Assembly: GCA_037720595.1 (NCBI GenBank)
Contig: JBBJLW010000006.1
Coordinates: 62,001 to 126,000 of the forward strand
DNA: 64,000 nt
Direction of reading: 5' to 3'
DNA from: Gaiellasilicea sp037720595
GTDB lineage: Bacteria; Actinomycetota; Thermoleophilia; Gaiellales; Gaiellaceae
In this document: positions 1 to 8,055 of the stretch, one piece after another
Position numbering within the stretch: position 1 is the first letter of the stretch
How the letters are laid out: the number at the start of each line of letters is the position of its first letter
The notes under the pieces: model-generated
What the model was told of the DNA's origin: nothing
What the model saw: only the letters and a program-made list of their open reading frames with translations
Databases searched by the model: none
Made by a program: the position numbers and the translations under genes

Positions 1-290
1 TCTTTGAGCGGTCGTGGGTCGATGCCGCTGCAGGCCGAAGCTGTCTTGCATTCCAAACGGCTAGCGAACATCTGCCGGGTCGTCCTCAAGGGCTTGCGGT
101 TGCCCACGCGCGCAACACGAGCTTCGCACCGCGCGATGACTAACCCTTACCGCCGCGCTGCGGTTTCATCGATCTCCAGCCACACACAATTCGCCGAAGT
201 CGTCGGCATCACCAGGCTCGTGCAGCATGGCGACCACTACTGCTCAATCTCGGCGATTCTCCGTGGGACGACTGAAGGCCGCACCCAGAG

Positions 291-1595
291 TTAGGGCACC
301 CGCCGCTGTTGCGAAGATTCGCGCGCCGTCCTGGTGGGTGCGAGAGCTCTCTTCAGAATGTCGAACCCTTCATCGCGTCTTCCAAGCCGCTCGAGCAAGT
401 CGGCCCACTTCGTCAGCACGTCACGGGCCATCGGGCTTCCGATCTGCTCCAGATCGGCTGCCGCTTCGGAGAAGACCCTAAGTGCGATGTCCTCTGCTCC
501 CGACAGGGCGAGAACGTCGCCGACTGTCGTCAGCGCGCGCGCTCGGTCGATCGGACCGAGTCCGGCGGTGGTTTCGAGCGCATTGACCGCGAGCTCGCGG
601 GCATCGTCAATTTGCCCCTTCGCGGCGAGCGCGCGCGCGCGCTCGATGATGTAGATGACCTTTAGGTTCGTGTCTGACGACTGCTCCATAGCGCTCCAGC
701 CCTCGTCGAGCGCAAGAATCGCCGCATCCGGGTCGCCCCGTTCGTTCTCGATGTAGGCGACCACCTGGCGGGCGCGCGCACTGTAGGCGGCGAACTCCGT
801 CAGATCCACGACAGCGACTGCGCGTCGTGCGTAGTCGCCGGCGAGATCGTGCTCGCCCCGCGCAGCGTGGAGGCGCGATTGAGTCCATAGTAGTTGAGCG
901 AGCCGAATTGGCTCGCTGCCCTGCTCGTGCGCGCGGCCAAGCGCATCGCCGAGTATCTCGATTGCCCGCCCATAGGCGCCGCCATCAATCAACGCATTTG
1001 CAAGTAACACCTGGAAGCGTTCGCGGGCGACCGGCTCCTCATCTGTCGTTGAGGCAAGCGCGGCGGTTGCGGCGGCGACTGCTTCCTCCAGGCGACCGCT
1101 CGCCGCCAGTGTCCTAATCAGCGTTTCCACTGTCGACGGGTGGAGCCGCCAGCGCTCCCCGAGCAGTTCGCGCGCCTCCGACAAGAAATCTGCCGCGCGC
1201 TCGAGATCGCCTTCGTGATAAGCGAGTGAGCCGAGGCCCGCGAGTGCTTGCCCTCTGTGTCGCTCTTTCGAAGCCCAGCGCGTAAAGATCTCTTCGGCTT
1301 CTTTGTGCTGACCTAGTCGGAGCAATAGCTCAGCCTCTTCAAGCTCTGAAAGGGGCGGCGGCGCAGAAACCCCTGTGGCTAGGTAGTCGGCACTGACGTC
1401 GAGTCGTGTCGCGAACTCCCGCAAGAGCTGAAACGAAGGAACGCGGGCGCCGTTTTCGATGCGCGAGATGTAAGCCGAGGTACAGCCCGGAAATGACAGT
1501 GCCCGCTGTGTGAGACCGGCGGCCTCGCGGGCTTCCTTTAGGCGCTCGCCGACCTTTACCGGGTCGTCTACGTGTGTTGACTTTTCTCGCGCCAT
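291..1595 (-). CDS. XRE-family HTH regulator with long TPR domain (RRNPP-like architecture)
   Basis: A 434-residue protein with an N-terminal XRE helix-turn-helix (about residues 15-70: LKEAREAAGLTQRALS, then SAYISRIENGARVPS) followed by about 350 residues of helical TPR-like repeats, for example HKEAEEIFTRWASKERHRGQ and LERAADFLSEARELLGE. The same order, DNA-binding domain then TPRs, is found in peptide-sensing RRNPP regulators (PlcR, NprR, Rgg class). The length is close to NprR. The start is ATG with a GAGGGG ribosome site about 8 nt upstream. It is divergent, across 74 nt, from a 28-codon signal-peptide-like gene. XRE-TPR proteins without a peptide partner also occur in actinobacteria, so ligand binding is inference; DNA binding is secure from the fold. 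Confidence 0.85.
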   Translation of the reverse strand: MAREKSTHVDDPVKVGERLKEAREAAGLTQRALSFPGCTSAYISRIENGARVPSFQLLREFATRLDVSADYLATGVSAPPPLSELEEAELLLRLGQHKEAEEIFTRWASKERHRGQALAGLGSLAYHEGDLERAADFLSEARELLGERWRLHPSTVETLIRTLAASGRLEEAVAAATAALASTTDEEPVARERFQVLLANALIDGGAYGRAIEILGDALGRAHEQGSEPIRLAQLLWTQSRLHAARGEHDLAGDYARRAVAVVDLTEFAAYSARARQVVAYIENERGDPDAAILALDEGWSAMEQSSDTNLKVIYIIERARALAAKGQIDDARELAVNALETTAGLGPIDRARALTTVGDVLALSGAEDIALRVFSEAAADLEQIGSPMARDVLTKWADLLERLGRRDEGFDILKRALAPTRTARESSQQRRVP

Positions 1596-1611
1596 CCGAT
1601 CCCCTCTCTAG

Positions 1612-1622
1612 ACTTTTGTTTA
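1612..1622 (+). promoter_or_regulatory. Candidate operator/promoter element ACTTTTGTTTA in divergent intergenic region
   Basis: This AT-rich 11-mer stands out in a GC-rich background. It lies 47 nt upstream of the small peptide start and, on the other strand, 16 nt upstream of the XRE-TPR start. An identical 11-mer in the same orientation relative to its gene lies 24 nt upstream of the S8 peptidase start (5982-5992). It may be a regulator binding site or part of a promoter; neither is shown. Confidence 0.45.
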
Positions 1623-1669
1623 ACAGGCGAGCCTGCCCACAGTCAAGTTATCTCTTAAAGGAGAGTTCG

Positions 1670-1756
1670 ATGACAAATCGGCTTCGGCTCGCCCTGCTGA
1701 TCCTTGGGTCAGCAATCGCCTCGGCGTTAGTCGGCAACGGTCCCTCGTGGCCGTAA
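1670..1756 (+). CDS. 28-residue signal-peptide-like small protein, candidate pheromone precursor
   Basis: A short ATG frame with a strong ribosome site (AAAGGAGAG, 1657-1665; 6 nt between GGAG and ATG) and a perfect terminator hairpin 15 nt after its stop, so it looks like a complete one-gene transcription unit. The peptide has a basic N-terminus (residues 1-6, two Arg), a hydrophobic core (residues 7-22) and a small polar tail. An Ala-x-Ala motif at residues 17-19 would allow signal peptidase I to release LVGNGPSWP. This organisation resembles precursor peptides of Gram-positive quorum sensing (PapR, NprX, SHP). Function is inferred from architecture and from the divergent XRE-TPR neighbour; a stand-alone membrane microprotein is the alternative. 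Confidence 0.55.
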   Translation: MTNRLRLALLILGSAIASALVGNGPSWP

Positions 1757-1770
1757 GCCTATAGGCACAC

Positions 1771-1804
1771 GGTCTGGCTGCCTCGGACGCGAGGCAGCCA
1801 GACC
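1771..1804 (+). terminator. Rho-independent terminator after the small peptide gene
   Basis: Perfect 14-bp inverted repeat (GGTCTGGCTGCCTC / GAGGCAGCCAGACC) with a 6-nt loop, followed by ATTTCTTTAT on the plus strand. It is 15 nt after the peptide stop codon. Confidence 0.85.
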
Positions 1805-2034
1805 ATTTCTTTATGTCAAGAAGCACGTGGTCGGACGCAGCAAACCAGCTCTGGATTCGCTACCCGATGACGCCAAATGGTCGGATTGGTCGAGACAGGC
1901 AGCTCTGGGAGGCCGCGAGGCTCACGTACGAGCCGCTGGCGGTGGCGAGTCTGCGGTAGTGCCGAGCGAAAGCCGATTCACCTCGCGACGGAGACGACGC
2001 TCCGCCTTCGGCTCGACGTTGGGCACGAGCTCAG

Positions 2035-2394
2035 CTACGCGTCTGGTCGGGCGCCTCGCGCCGATTCGAGCTGGCGAAGCAGGACAAAAAACCGTGTCCG
2101 TGCGATCGCCAGCCCAATAACCTTCCCAAGCGCGCCGCTGCCGAGCATGACCCCAACGATAATCAGTGCCGTCGAGCGAATTGAGCCTAATTGCCCAGCG
2201 ATGACGAAATACGCAATAGCGGCTGCTGTGGCGGCAAGCATCAAAACGCTACCCTCTTGACAACCGCAGCTGGTGTGCAACTGGAGGAGCTTGTGACGTA
2301 TCGCATCCGCCAACTGTGGCTCGAGACCGACGGTCGCGCGCACCATCCGCGTCATCATTCTCGTCGTCAATCGAACTGTCGCGTCGCCAAGCAT
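2035..2394 (-). CDS. Small membrane protein, unknown function
   Basis: About 119 residues if started at the ATG at 2394; starts at 2427 or 2358 are also possible. The frame overlaps the 3' end of the metzincin gene, or follows its stop by 8 nt if the 2358 start is used, so the two are probably co-transcribed. It has an N-terminal amphipathic stretch, a Cys-rich hinge (SCGCQEG), two predicted membrane segments (VLMLAATAAAIAYFVI and ALIIVGVMLGSGALG) and a basic tail. I recognise no family. Its position suggests an accessory or membrane anchor for the metzincin, but this is inference. Confidence 0.5.
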   Translation of the reverse strand: MLGDATVRLTTRMMTRMVRATVGLEPQLADAIRHKLLQLHTSCGCQEGSVLMLAATAAAIAYFVIAGQLGSIRSTALIIVGVMLGSGALGKVIGLAIARTRFFVLLRQLESARGARPDA

Positions 2395-3728
2395 TCGGCC
2401 GAGAAGTTGGCGACGATGTAGTCCCATACTCTCTTCGCCTCGCCATAGGTGAAGACCGGGCCGCTGCTCAGCCAGTACTCGGGGATCGTCGGCCAGTCAA
2501 AGAGGCCATTCTGCTTCGCGCTCAACATGATCCGATGCACACCGCCGACATGGCATAGACCGAAGGTGTGCCCAATCTCGTGAATCGGAACGTAGCGAAA
2601 GGCGAAGTCGGGAGCACGGTCTCGGAAAGTGCAGCCGGTGATGTCGTCGCCGTCAAACGGCTCGCCATCAACGCACGGATGCGTCGCGAGATGCGCGCTC
2701 AACCCGTTGAACGAGTTGTCACTGTAGAGAAAGCTGCCGAGCGTGATCGGCGCGCAGAGGTCACGCTTCGCCGCCGCGATGTCCACAGTTCCTCGCGTTC
2801 GATTGAACGGAGGTGACTCGAGGAGCGAGGTCATCGCCGAGGACGAAAGGCCCATGCGAACGTGCTCGGCTCGGCGCAACTGAAGATCCTGCTTCTCGAA
2901 GCGCAGCTTCAGCCCGACCTGCGACGCTTTGACCCTCGCGGCGCTGAGCTTGTCGTCGAACACGCTGTTGCTCATGCAATAGATCGTAAACACGCTCGCA
3001 CTGGCAGGATCAGCGAGATAGCCATCAACGTCGGATTCCGAGAAGTCCCCGTCTATCTCAGGACGACCGCGCTGCCAAAATGTCGTCGACTCGAAGCCCG
3101 CGAGGATTCTCAGGTCGACGCGCGTATTCGCATCCGCATCGTTGTGCCAGGCAACGAGATCGCGAACATCTCCGTCATCACCGCCTTGGTCAGAGCGCAC
3201 GAAGCCGCGGTAAGCCGTGAGCCGGAGACGAAAGCCAAAGCCGCCACCGTTGACCCCGAGGGCATCCTTGATGCGAGTGCGCTCATCGGGACTGTAGGCG
3301 CGGTTACCGTCAATTAACTCGCGAGCGTAGTTGCGCAGCCGCCATTGGTTCGCTCGGTCGCGAAACGCCCCAACTAGGGAGCCAAGCGTAATCGTTCGCA
3401 CCCAATCCCAGACAAGCCCGACGACACTCGAGACGATGCCGACGAGCGCGTCCCACACCCGCCCCCAGTCCCAGGTAAAGATGCCGATGAAGATGTTCAC
3501 GATGCCTACGACTACCGCGACCATGACGTCCAGGATGTCGGCGACAAGCTCACATACCGTCACGACGACCCACGTAGCGACGATGGTGACGATCCAGACG
3601 ATGAAGCAAAACCACTTGTTGCAGCAGAGGCACCACCAGCTGCAGTCCCGCTCGACGCATCGCTCTACAGGGTCGGTGAACGTCTTATCGACCCACCCTC
3701 CTATGTCGTGGCAGACCTGATGCGCCAT
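2367..3728 (-). CDS. Membrane-anchored metzincin-type zinc metallopeptidase
   Basis: A 453-residue protein. The C-terminal domain carries HEIGHTFGLCH at residues 383-393, the HExxHxxGxxH zinc motif of metzincins, followed by HRIML, a likely Met-turn. The N-terminal 120 residues are Cys- and Trp-rich (CSWWCLCCNKWFC) followed by long hydrophobic stretches, suggesting two or more membrane passes or an amphipathic anchor. The middle (about residues 150-330) is unassigned. It lies in a peptidase-rich locus with an S8 peptidase and a trypsin fusion. The zinc motif is complete, so catalytic activity is likely; the substrate is unknown. Confidence 0.8.
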   Translation of the reverse strand: MAHQVCHDIGGWVDKTFTDPVERCVERDCSWWCLCCNKWFCFIVWIVTIVATWVVVTVCELVADILDVMVAVVVGIVNIFIGIFTWDWGRVWDALVGIVSSVVGLVWDWVRTITLGSLVGAFRDRANQWRLRNYARELIDGNRAYSPDERTRIKDALGVNGGGFGFRLRLTAYRGFVRSDQGGDDGDVRDLVAWHNDADANTRVDLRILAGFESTTFWQRGRPEIDGDFSESDVDGYLADPASASVFTIYCMSNSVFDDKLSAARVKASQVGLKLRFEKQDLQLRRAEHVRMGLSSSAMTSLLESPPFNRTRGTVDIAAAKRDLCAPITLGSFLYSDNSFNGLSAHLATHPCVDGEPFDGDDITGCTFRDRAPDFAFRYVPIHEIGHTFGLCHVGGVHRIMLSAKQNGLFDWPTIPEYWLSSGPVFTYGEAKRVWDYIVANFSAECLATRQFD

Positions 3729-3738
3729 CGTGACCTCC

Positions 3739-3770
3739 GATCGCCGACAAGTCGTCTTCCGTCGGCGATC
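3739..3770. repeat. 10-bp inverted repeat upstream of the metzincin gene
   Basis: GATCGCCGAC and GTCGGCGATC separated by 12 nt, just upstream of the metzincin start. It could be an operator or leader hairpin; there is no T run, so it is not an obvious terminator. Confidence 0.45.
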
Positions 3771-3939
3771 GGGCGATGTTACGCCCAGCGCGCCCGCCAG
3801 TCAACTATCGACAGACCTGCGAGTCACCGAAGTTGCCACGAGATAGCTCCGCCTGAGAAGCTAGTGATCTGCTCGGCTACTTGCGCCGCAAGCGAGGTGA
3901 GCAGCGCTTCTAGAGGCGCGAACTCATTGCGGCGCAGAG

Positions 3940-3970
3940 AGCGGGAGGGGACGTTCCGTCCCCTCCCGCT
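3940..3970 (-). terminator. Strong hairpin downstream of the S8/small-peptide operon
   Basis: Perfect 13-bp inverted repeat AGCGGGAGGGGAC / GTCCCCTCCCGCT with a 5-nt loop, about 50 nt after the stop of the 91-residue peptide gene. It lacks a clear T tract but is the only strong stem in the gap. Confidence 0.6.
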
Positions 3971-4018
3971 CCCGACTTCACGCTGTCGCAGATCTGGGTC
4001 GTTGCCCGTCTCAGGTCT

Positions 4019-4294
4019 CTAGCGAGACTTGCACTTCTCGTAACAGAATCGAGCAAACGGTGGGCCGACGCAGATCTCCCAGCAGACTCGCTCCTTCTGT
4101 TTCGCAACAGCCTCCTCGCTGCTTGCCCCGTAAATCTTGACGGTGATCTCGGCCCCAGCCGGGATCTCAACTCCGCGCTCTTTGAGAAACGCGATGGGAT
4201 CAGTCGCGCTTGTCGCGTACTCCTCAAAGGCGCGTTCGAACGCCTCGTCGCTTGTCAGTGCACTAAGCGCGCCCATCAACGCCGCTTCGGCCAT
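4019..4294 (-). CDS. NHLP-leader-like small protein with Cys-rich C-terminus, candidate RiPP or peptidase partner
   Basis: A 91-residue protein 22 nt downstream of the S8 peptidase, with a clear AAAGGAGG ribosome site. Residues about 32-54 (DPIAFLKERGVEIPAGAEITV) resemble the nitrile-hydratase-like leader (NHLP) motif, in which a helix ends in G[VI]E[VIL]P.G..[IV].V. The last 25 residues contain four cysteines (CWEIC ... FCYEKC) and aromatics, like a core peptide. No lanthionine synthetase, cyclodehydratase or ABC transporter is visible nearby, so a RiPP assignment is tentative. Alternatives are a chaperone or inhibitor of the adjacent peptidase, or a small metal-binding protein. Confidence 0.55.
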   Translation of the reverse strand: MAEAALMGALSALTSDEAFERAFEEYATSATDPIAFLKERGVEIPAGAEITVKIYGASSEEAVAKQKERVCWEICVGPPFARFCYEKCKSR

Positions 4295-4316
4295 CTTGAC
4301 TCCTCCTTTGTTGTTG

Positions 4317-5957
4317 TCATCCGTTGAGAACTGCGAGTGTCAGTTCTGCCGAGGCCCGCCCAAGGAGAACCGGTGAGGCAGCAGCTTCTTCGCGCACCGG
4401 CCTCCGCTCACCGCCGAGTCGCAGCCATAACCCAGGCGTCGCAGCAATCAGATGGAACAGCTCAGCTCCATAGATGCGGATCAGTTGCCGAACGCGTTCC
4501 GTCGAGACGCCAAGCTCTCTCGCAAGTCGCTCCTCAACCTCCGTCCGCGAAAGGTGCGGCACGAGTTCATACAGCTGCTCTGCCCTGCTTTCGATACCGG
4601 CTTCCGCGAGCTCCGGCTCGGCAAGCTCGGCGCGCGATGGAAGTGCTGCGCGGAGCAGAGCGTGAGCGTCAGCGATCCCGCTGCCATAGTCACGATTCCA
4701 GCCCTTCGGCTCGTGGGCTGAAGCCTCGAGACAGACGACGAACGCACTTTGGAGGTTCTCCCGGCCTAGCTCAGCGATCAGATTCTCGCGGCCGTGGAAG
4801 GCAAGCCAGAGAGTCGCCAAGCCGGCAACGTGCGCCACACCATAGGACGTGCCGCTTGAAGTCGTGACGGGCGGATCGTGCTTGTAGGCGATGTCCGGAA
4901 CATAGACGTCCTGACCGGGTGCGGCTACGACGACCTTGGCGCCCCTAGAGCCATGCTGCCAGTGGCCCCTGGCCGAAGTCGAGGCCGAGATCGCGACGCA
5001 GTTCCGGTACCGCGCAGGCCAGACAATTAGGCCAAACGGGACAAAGTTCCCTGCCGCAGCCAGAACAATTACTCCGTCGCGTACTGCCCGGTTGATCGCG
5101 GCTTCGAGGCCGATGAAGCCCGCGCCACCGAGACTCATCGAGACAACGTGGCAGCCGACAGTGCGCGCGTAATTGACCGCACGAGCTACGTCGGCGTCGC
5201 CGATCTGGATCACGCTCTTGACTGTTCGGATTGGAATTAGCGTCGCCGCAGGCGCTGCGCCGACAAGCACTCCGCTCTCACGTCCAACGATCGCGCTCCC
5301 TGTCCGTGTCCCGTGACCTGGGAAGTAGATTTTCGAGAATCGCTCAAGTGGATCGAGCGCATCATCGTCGCCGGAGAGGATGTCCGTGTCTCGCGAGAGG
5401 TCGAGCCCTTCTACTGGAAACTCGGGGTGGATGACATACCCCGTGTCCGGATGAGCTATCACGATCCCCTCACCCTTCGCCGGTCGGGCCTGTGCCAGCG
5501 CAAAGCTCCAGGCGTCTCTGCAGTGCAGACTCTCGATCGCCCAGTCGTAAGCTGTTGGCGCGGCCTCCGCAGTTGCAAGAAAGGGCGGCGGCTCAGGCAC
5601 ACCTACAAGCGACGGTAGGTCGGGTTCGACGTGAAACTCGCTCGGCAACTCACGTGCAAGCGAGTAGGCCGCCTCCCATCCCACTGCCGGCAGCTCGAAA
5701 GCATTCACGAATCCCGAGACGACAAAGAAGCGACCAAGATTCTCCTCGTCGTCGTCGACTGGCTCGAACAACCGCTCGAAGCGCCATGGCCGTCCCGCCC
5801 CGTCCGGTCCGAGCGCTGCAGCTGCTTCCCTTACTACCGGAGCGTCCCCGACGCTTGCTCCCTCGACGAGGAGATTGATCCGGACTGCGCGGGGATCAGC
5901 CTTTGGCGTCGCGGCACGGAGGTGGTCGTCGAATCCATCTTCCCTTGCTGGCCGCAT
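4317..5957 (-). CDS. Subtilisin-like S8 serine peptidase, cytoplasmic
   Basis: 546 residues. The catalytic triad is visible: Asp171 (HPDTGY), His215 (GHGTRTG) and Ser371 (SSGTSYG), with oxyanion-hole Asn304 (AAAGN). There is no signal peptide, so it probably acts inside the cell. The N-terminal 140 residues look like a prodomain or recognition module. The C-terminal 110 residues are helical and include ARELGVSTERVRQLIRIYGA, an HTH-like stretch. It precedes the 91-residue Cys-rich peptide in an operon and has the ACTTTTGTTTA element upstream. It may process that peptide or act as a conflict-system effector; the residues show peptidase chemistry only. Confidence 0.85.
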   Translation of the reverse strand: MRPAREDGFDDHLRAATPKADPRAVRINLLVEGASVGDAPVVREAAAALGPDGAGRPWRFERLFEPVDDDEENLGRFFVVSGFVNAFELPAVGWEAAYSLARELPSEFHVEPDLPSLVGVPEPPPFLATAEAAPTAYDWAIESLHCRDAWSFALAQARPAKGEGIVIAHPDTGYVIHPEFPVEGLDLSRDTDILSGDDDALDPLERFSKIYFPGHGTRTGSAIVGRESGVLVGAAPAATLIPIRTVKSVIQIGDADVARAVNYARTVGCHVVSMSLGGAGFIGLEAAINRAVRDGVIVLAAAGNFVPFGLIVWPARYRNCVAISASTSARGHWQHGSRGAKVVVAAPGQDVYVPDIAYKHDPPVTTSSGTSYGVAHVAGLATLWLAFHGRENLIAELGRENLQSAFVVCLEASAHEPKGWNRDYGSGIADAHALLRAALPSRAELAEPELAEAGIESRAEQLYELVPHLSRTEVEERLARELGVSTERVRQLIRIYGAELFHLIAATPGLWLRLGGERRPVREEAAASPVLLGRASAELTLAVLNG

Positions 5958-5981
5958 CAGCCGCTCCCTCTATCGCCCGCA

Positions 5982-5992
5982 TAAACAAAAGT
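5982..5992 (-). promoter_or_regulatory. Second copy of the ACTTTTGTTTA element, upstream of the S8 peptidase
   Basis: Exact 11-nt match, reading toward the gene, to the element at 1612-1622, and 24 nt before the ATG. At that spacing it cannot be a -35 box. It may cover the -10/start region or be an operator. Confidence 0.45.
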
Positions 5993-6168
5993 TTGCGTCG
6001 AGTGTGGTCATATCTGACTGACTGGCTGTCGTCAAGCTCGCGCTGGGAAACAAGCCAGCATCTCGGTTGCACTCGTCCTCTTAGCGGATGACGTGAGCGC
6101 CGTTCGACATCGAGTCGGCGGCGGCGTAATGTGCACGTTGCCCCAAGTCACACTCCCACGGAGGCACG

Positions 6169-8055
6169 ATGATCAAGATCGAGAGAGTGCTGCGCGACGA
6201 GCCGGTTAGGCGAGAGGTCGAGGAGATCATCGCCGAGGGCGGAAACCTGCCCAAGGGCGAGGAGTGGAGCGTTACGCCGATGATGGTCGACCGTGTTGTC
6301 ACTCCGCGTGCAGCGGCTCCCGTAGAACGCGACACACGCCCATTCACAGAGGCTGTAGTGCGTGAGTTCATGAGACCAGTGCTGCTCGTCCGCAACAACC
6401 GTTTCGAGCTACCTCGTTCGCGAGAAATCTCTGCTCGGCTTTTGCCTGCCCGGGGGCGCCTCGAAGCGGCGCTTCCGTCTGTCGGCCGGATTGAGTTCAT
6501 CGGGAATCCCGAGCGGCGTTGGGGTGGCACAGGCTGGGTCGTGTCCGACGGAGTAATCGTGACGAACCGGCACGTCGCAGCTCTCATCGCGCAGCGCGAC
6601 GGCAGCCGCTTCGTCTTCAAGACCAACCCTTTCTCCGGAGACTCAATGGGTGCTCGGATCGACTTTCGCGAGGAGTATCAGGAGAGCGGTCAACCGGGTC
6701 CGAGCTTCGAGGTAGCTGTCAGCAAGGTTCTCTTCCTCGAGAGCGAGGATCGTCGCGGGCGGAAGCCCGACATCGCACTGCTGCAGTTACGCCCCCAACA
6801 GGACCTGCCGTTGCCGATCCCGATCTTTGACGGCGACATCAAGGACGAAGCCGACATAGCCGTTGTCGGCTATCCGGCTCGAGACCCGCAGAAGACGCCG
6901 AGCGAGAAGGCGGCGCGAAGAATCTTTGGCGACATCTATGACGTAAAGCGCCTCTCGCCCGGACAGGTCATGGTGGCAAATGCCGGCGACTGGTACTTCA
7001 CTCATGACGCGACGACGCTAGGGGGTAACTCAGGCTCCGTGGTGCTCGATCTTGCGACCGGGGGCGCGGTGGGCGTCCACTTCAGCGGCGAGCTCGAAGA
7101 AGCGAACTATGCAGTCACCGCTAAGCGCGTACTCAACTACCTCGCAAGACTGAAGCTGAAAGCGTCGATCATCAGTCCCGTAGACCTTCCGGGAACCGAC
7201 GAAGTGCCGATTGAGGAAGCCTCGGTCGCAAGCTATACAGACCGAAGGGGCTTTGAAACGGCCTTTCTTGGATCTCGTGCCAAAGTGCCGTTGCCGGAGC
7301 CGAAGAAGCCGCGCGACATCCTTTCGTTCAAAGTAGGCAGCCGCCGAGCAACCGTGCTTCCCTACACGCACTTCTCCGTCGCAATGAACAAGCGGCGCAA
7401 GCTCTGCGCCTGGAGCGCAGTGAACATCGACGGCTCAATGACAAGTAAGGCCAAGCGCACCTCTTGGAAGCTCGATCCGAGGATTCCCCGAGAGACGCAA
7501 ACTGAGGGCGACGTTTACGGCAACGAGCCCCGTTTCTCCCGCGGCCACATGACTCGCCGCGAGGATCCAATTTGGGGCCCCGCACAGGACGCCCTCCACG
7601 GCAATAGCGACTCGATGCACCTGACTAACGCGGTTCCGCAGCTCCAGCCCTTCAACGCAGGGATATGGAACGGCCTGGAGGATTACGCCCTTCTGCACGC
7701 CCGCCAAGACAGCATGCGCATCAGCGTGTTCACTGGTCCGATCCTGACCAAGGACGACCCCGAGCGGTTCGGAGTCCAGATCCCGCTCGAGTTCTGGAAG
7801 ATCATCGCTTTCATACACGATGACACCGGAAAGCTGACGGCAACCGGCTACCTCATGTCGCAAGCGAGCTTCCTTCGTCCCGAAGAGTTTGTCTACGGGC
7901 AGCACGAGACCTATCAGGTGCCAATCAAGACGATCGAGAAGAAGACGGATCTGAGCTTTGGAGCATTGAGCGGGAAGGATCCGCTTCGAGGCCCCGGTGT
8001 CGAGGCCGCCCCGCCTCGGCTTACCTCCTTCGACCAGATCCAGTTCACTAACTAG
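6169..8055 (+). CDS. Trypsin-like peptidase fused to DNA/RNA non-specific endonuclease (NUC1)
   Basis: 628 residues with a GGAGG ribosome site. An N-terminal region of about 105 residues is unassigned. The trypsin-like domain has His135 (TNRHVAA), Asp201 (PDIALLQ) and Ser288 (GGNSGS). The C-terminal domain (about residues 385-590) is a beta-beta-alpha metal nuclease: RFSRGHMTRRED at 455-466 matches the DRGH motif with Ser in place of Asp, His460 being the expected general base, and TNAVPQLQPFN at 486-496 supplies the conserved Asn residues. There is no signal peptide. Such fusions occur in bacterial conflict systems, where proteolysis could activate the nuclease. The stop codon lies in the IS481 target duplication and was not damaged by the insertion. 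Confidence 0.85.
   Translation: MIKIERVLRDEPVRREVEEIIAEGGNLPKGEEWSVTPMMVDRVVTPRAAAPVERDTRPFTEAVVREFMRPVLLVRNNRFELPRSREISARLLPARGRLEAALPSVGRIEFIGNPERRWGGTGWVVSDGVIVTNRHVAALIAQRDGSRFVFKTNPFSGDSMGARIDFREEYQESGQPGPSFEVAVSKVLFLESEDRRGRKPDIALLQLRPQQDLPLPIPIFDGDIKDEADIAVVGYPARDPQKTPSEKAARRIFGDIYDVKRLSPGQVMVANAGDWYFTHDATTLGGNSGSVVLDLATGGAVGVHFSGELEEANYAVTAKRVLNYLARLKLKASIISPVDLPGTDEVPIEEASVASYTDRRGFETAFLGSRAKVPLPEPKKPRDILSFKVGSRRATVLPYTHFSVAMNKRRKLCAWSAVNIDGSMTSKAKRTSWKLDPRIPRETQTEGDVYGNEPRFSRGHMTRREDPIWGPAQDALHGNSDSMHLTNAVPQLQPFNAGIWNGLEDYALLHARQDSMRISVFTGPILTKDDPERFGVQIPLEFWKIIAFIHDDTGKLTATGYLMSQASFLRPEEFVYGQHETYQVPIKTIEKKTDLSFGALSGKDPLRGPGVEAAPPRLTSFDQIQFTN

Noticed and set aside
4..294. 96-codon plus-strand frame at the left edge
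   Set aside because: No ribosome site, biased composition and no recognisable features.
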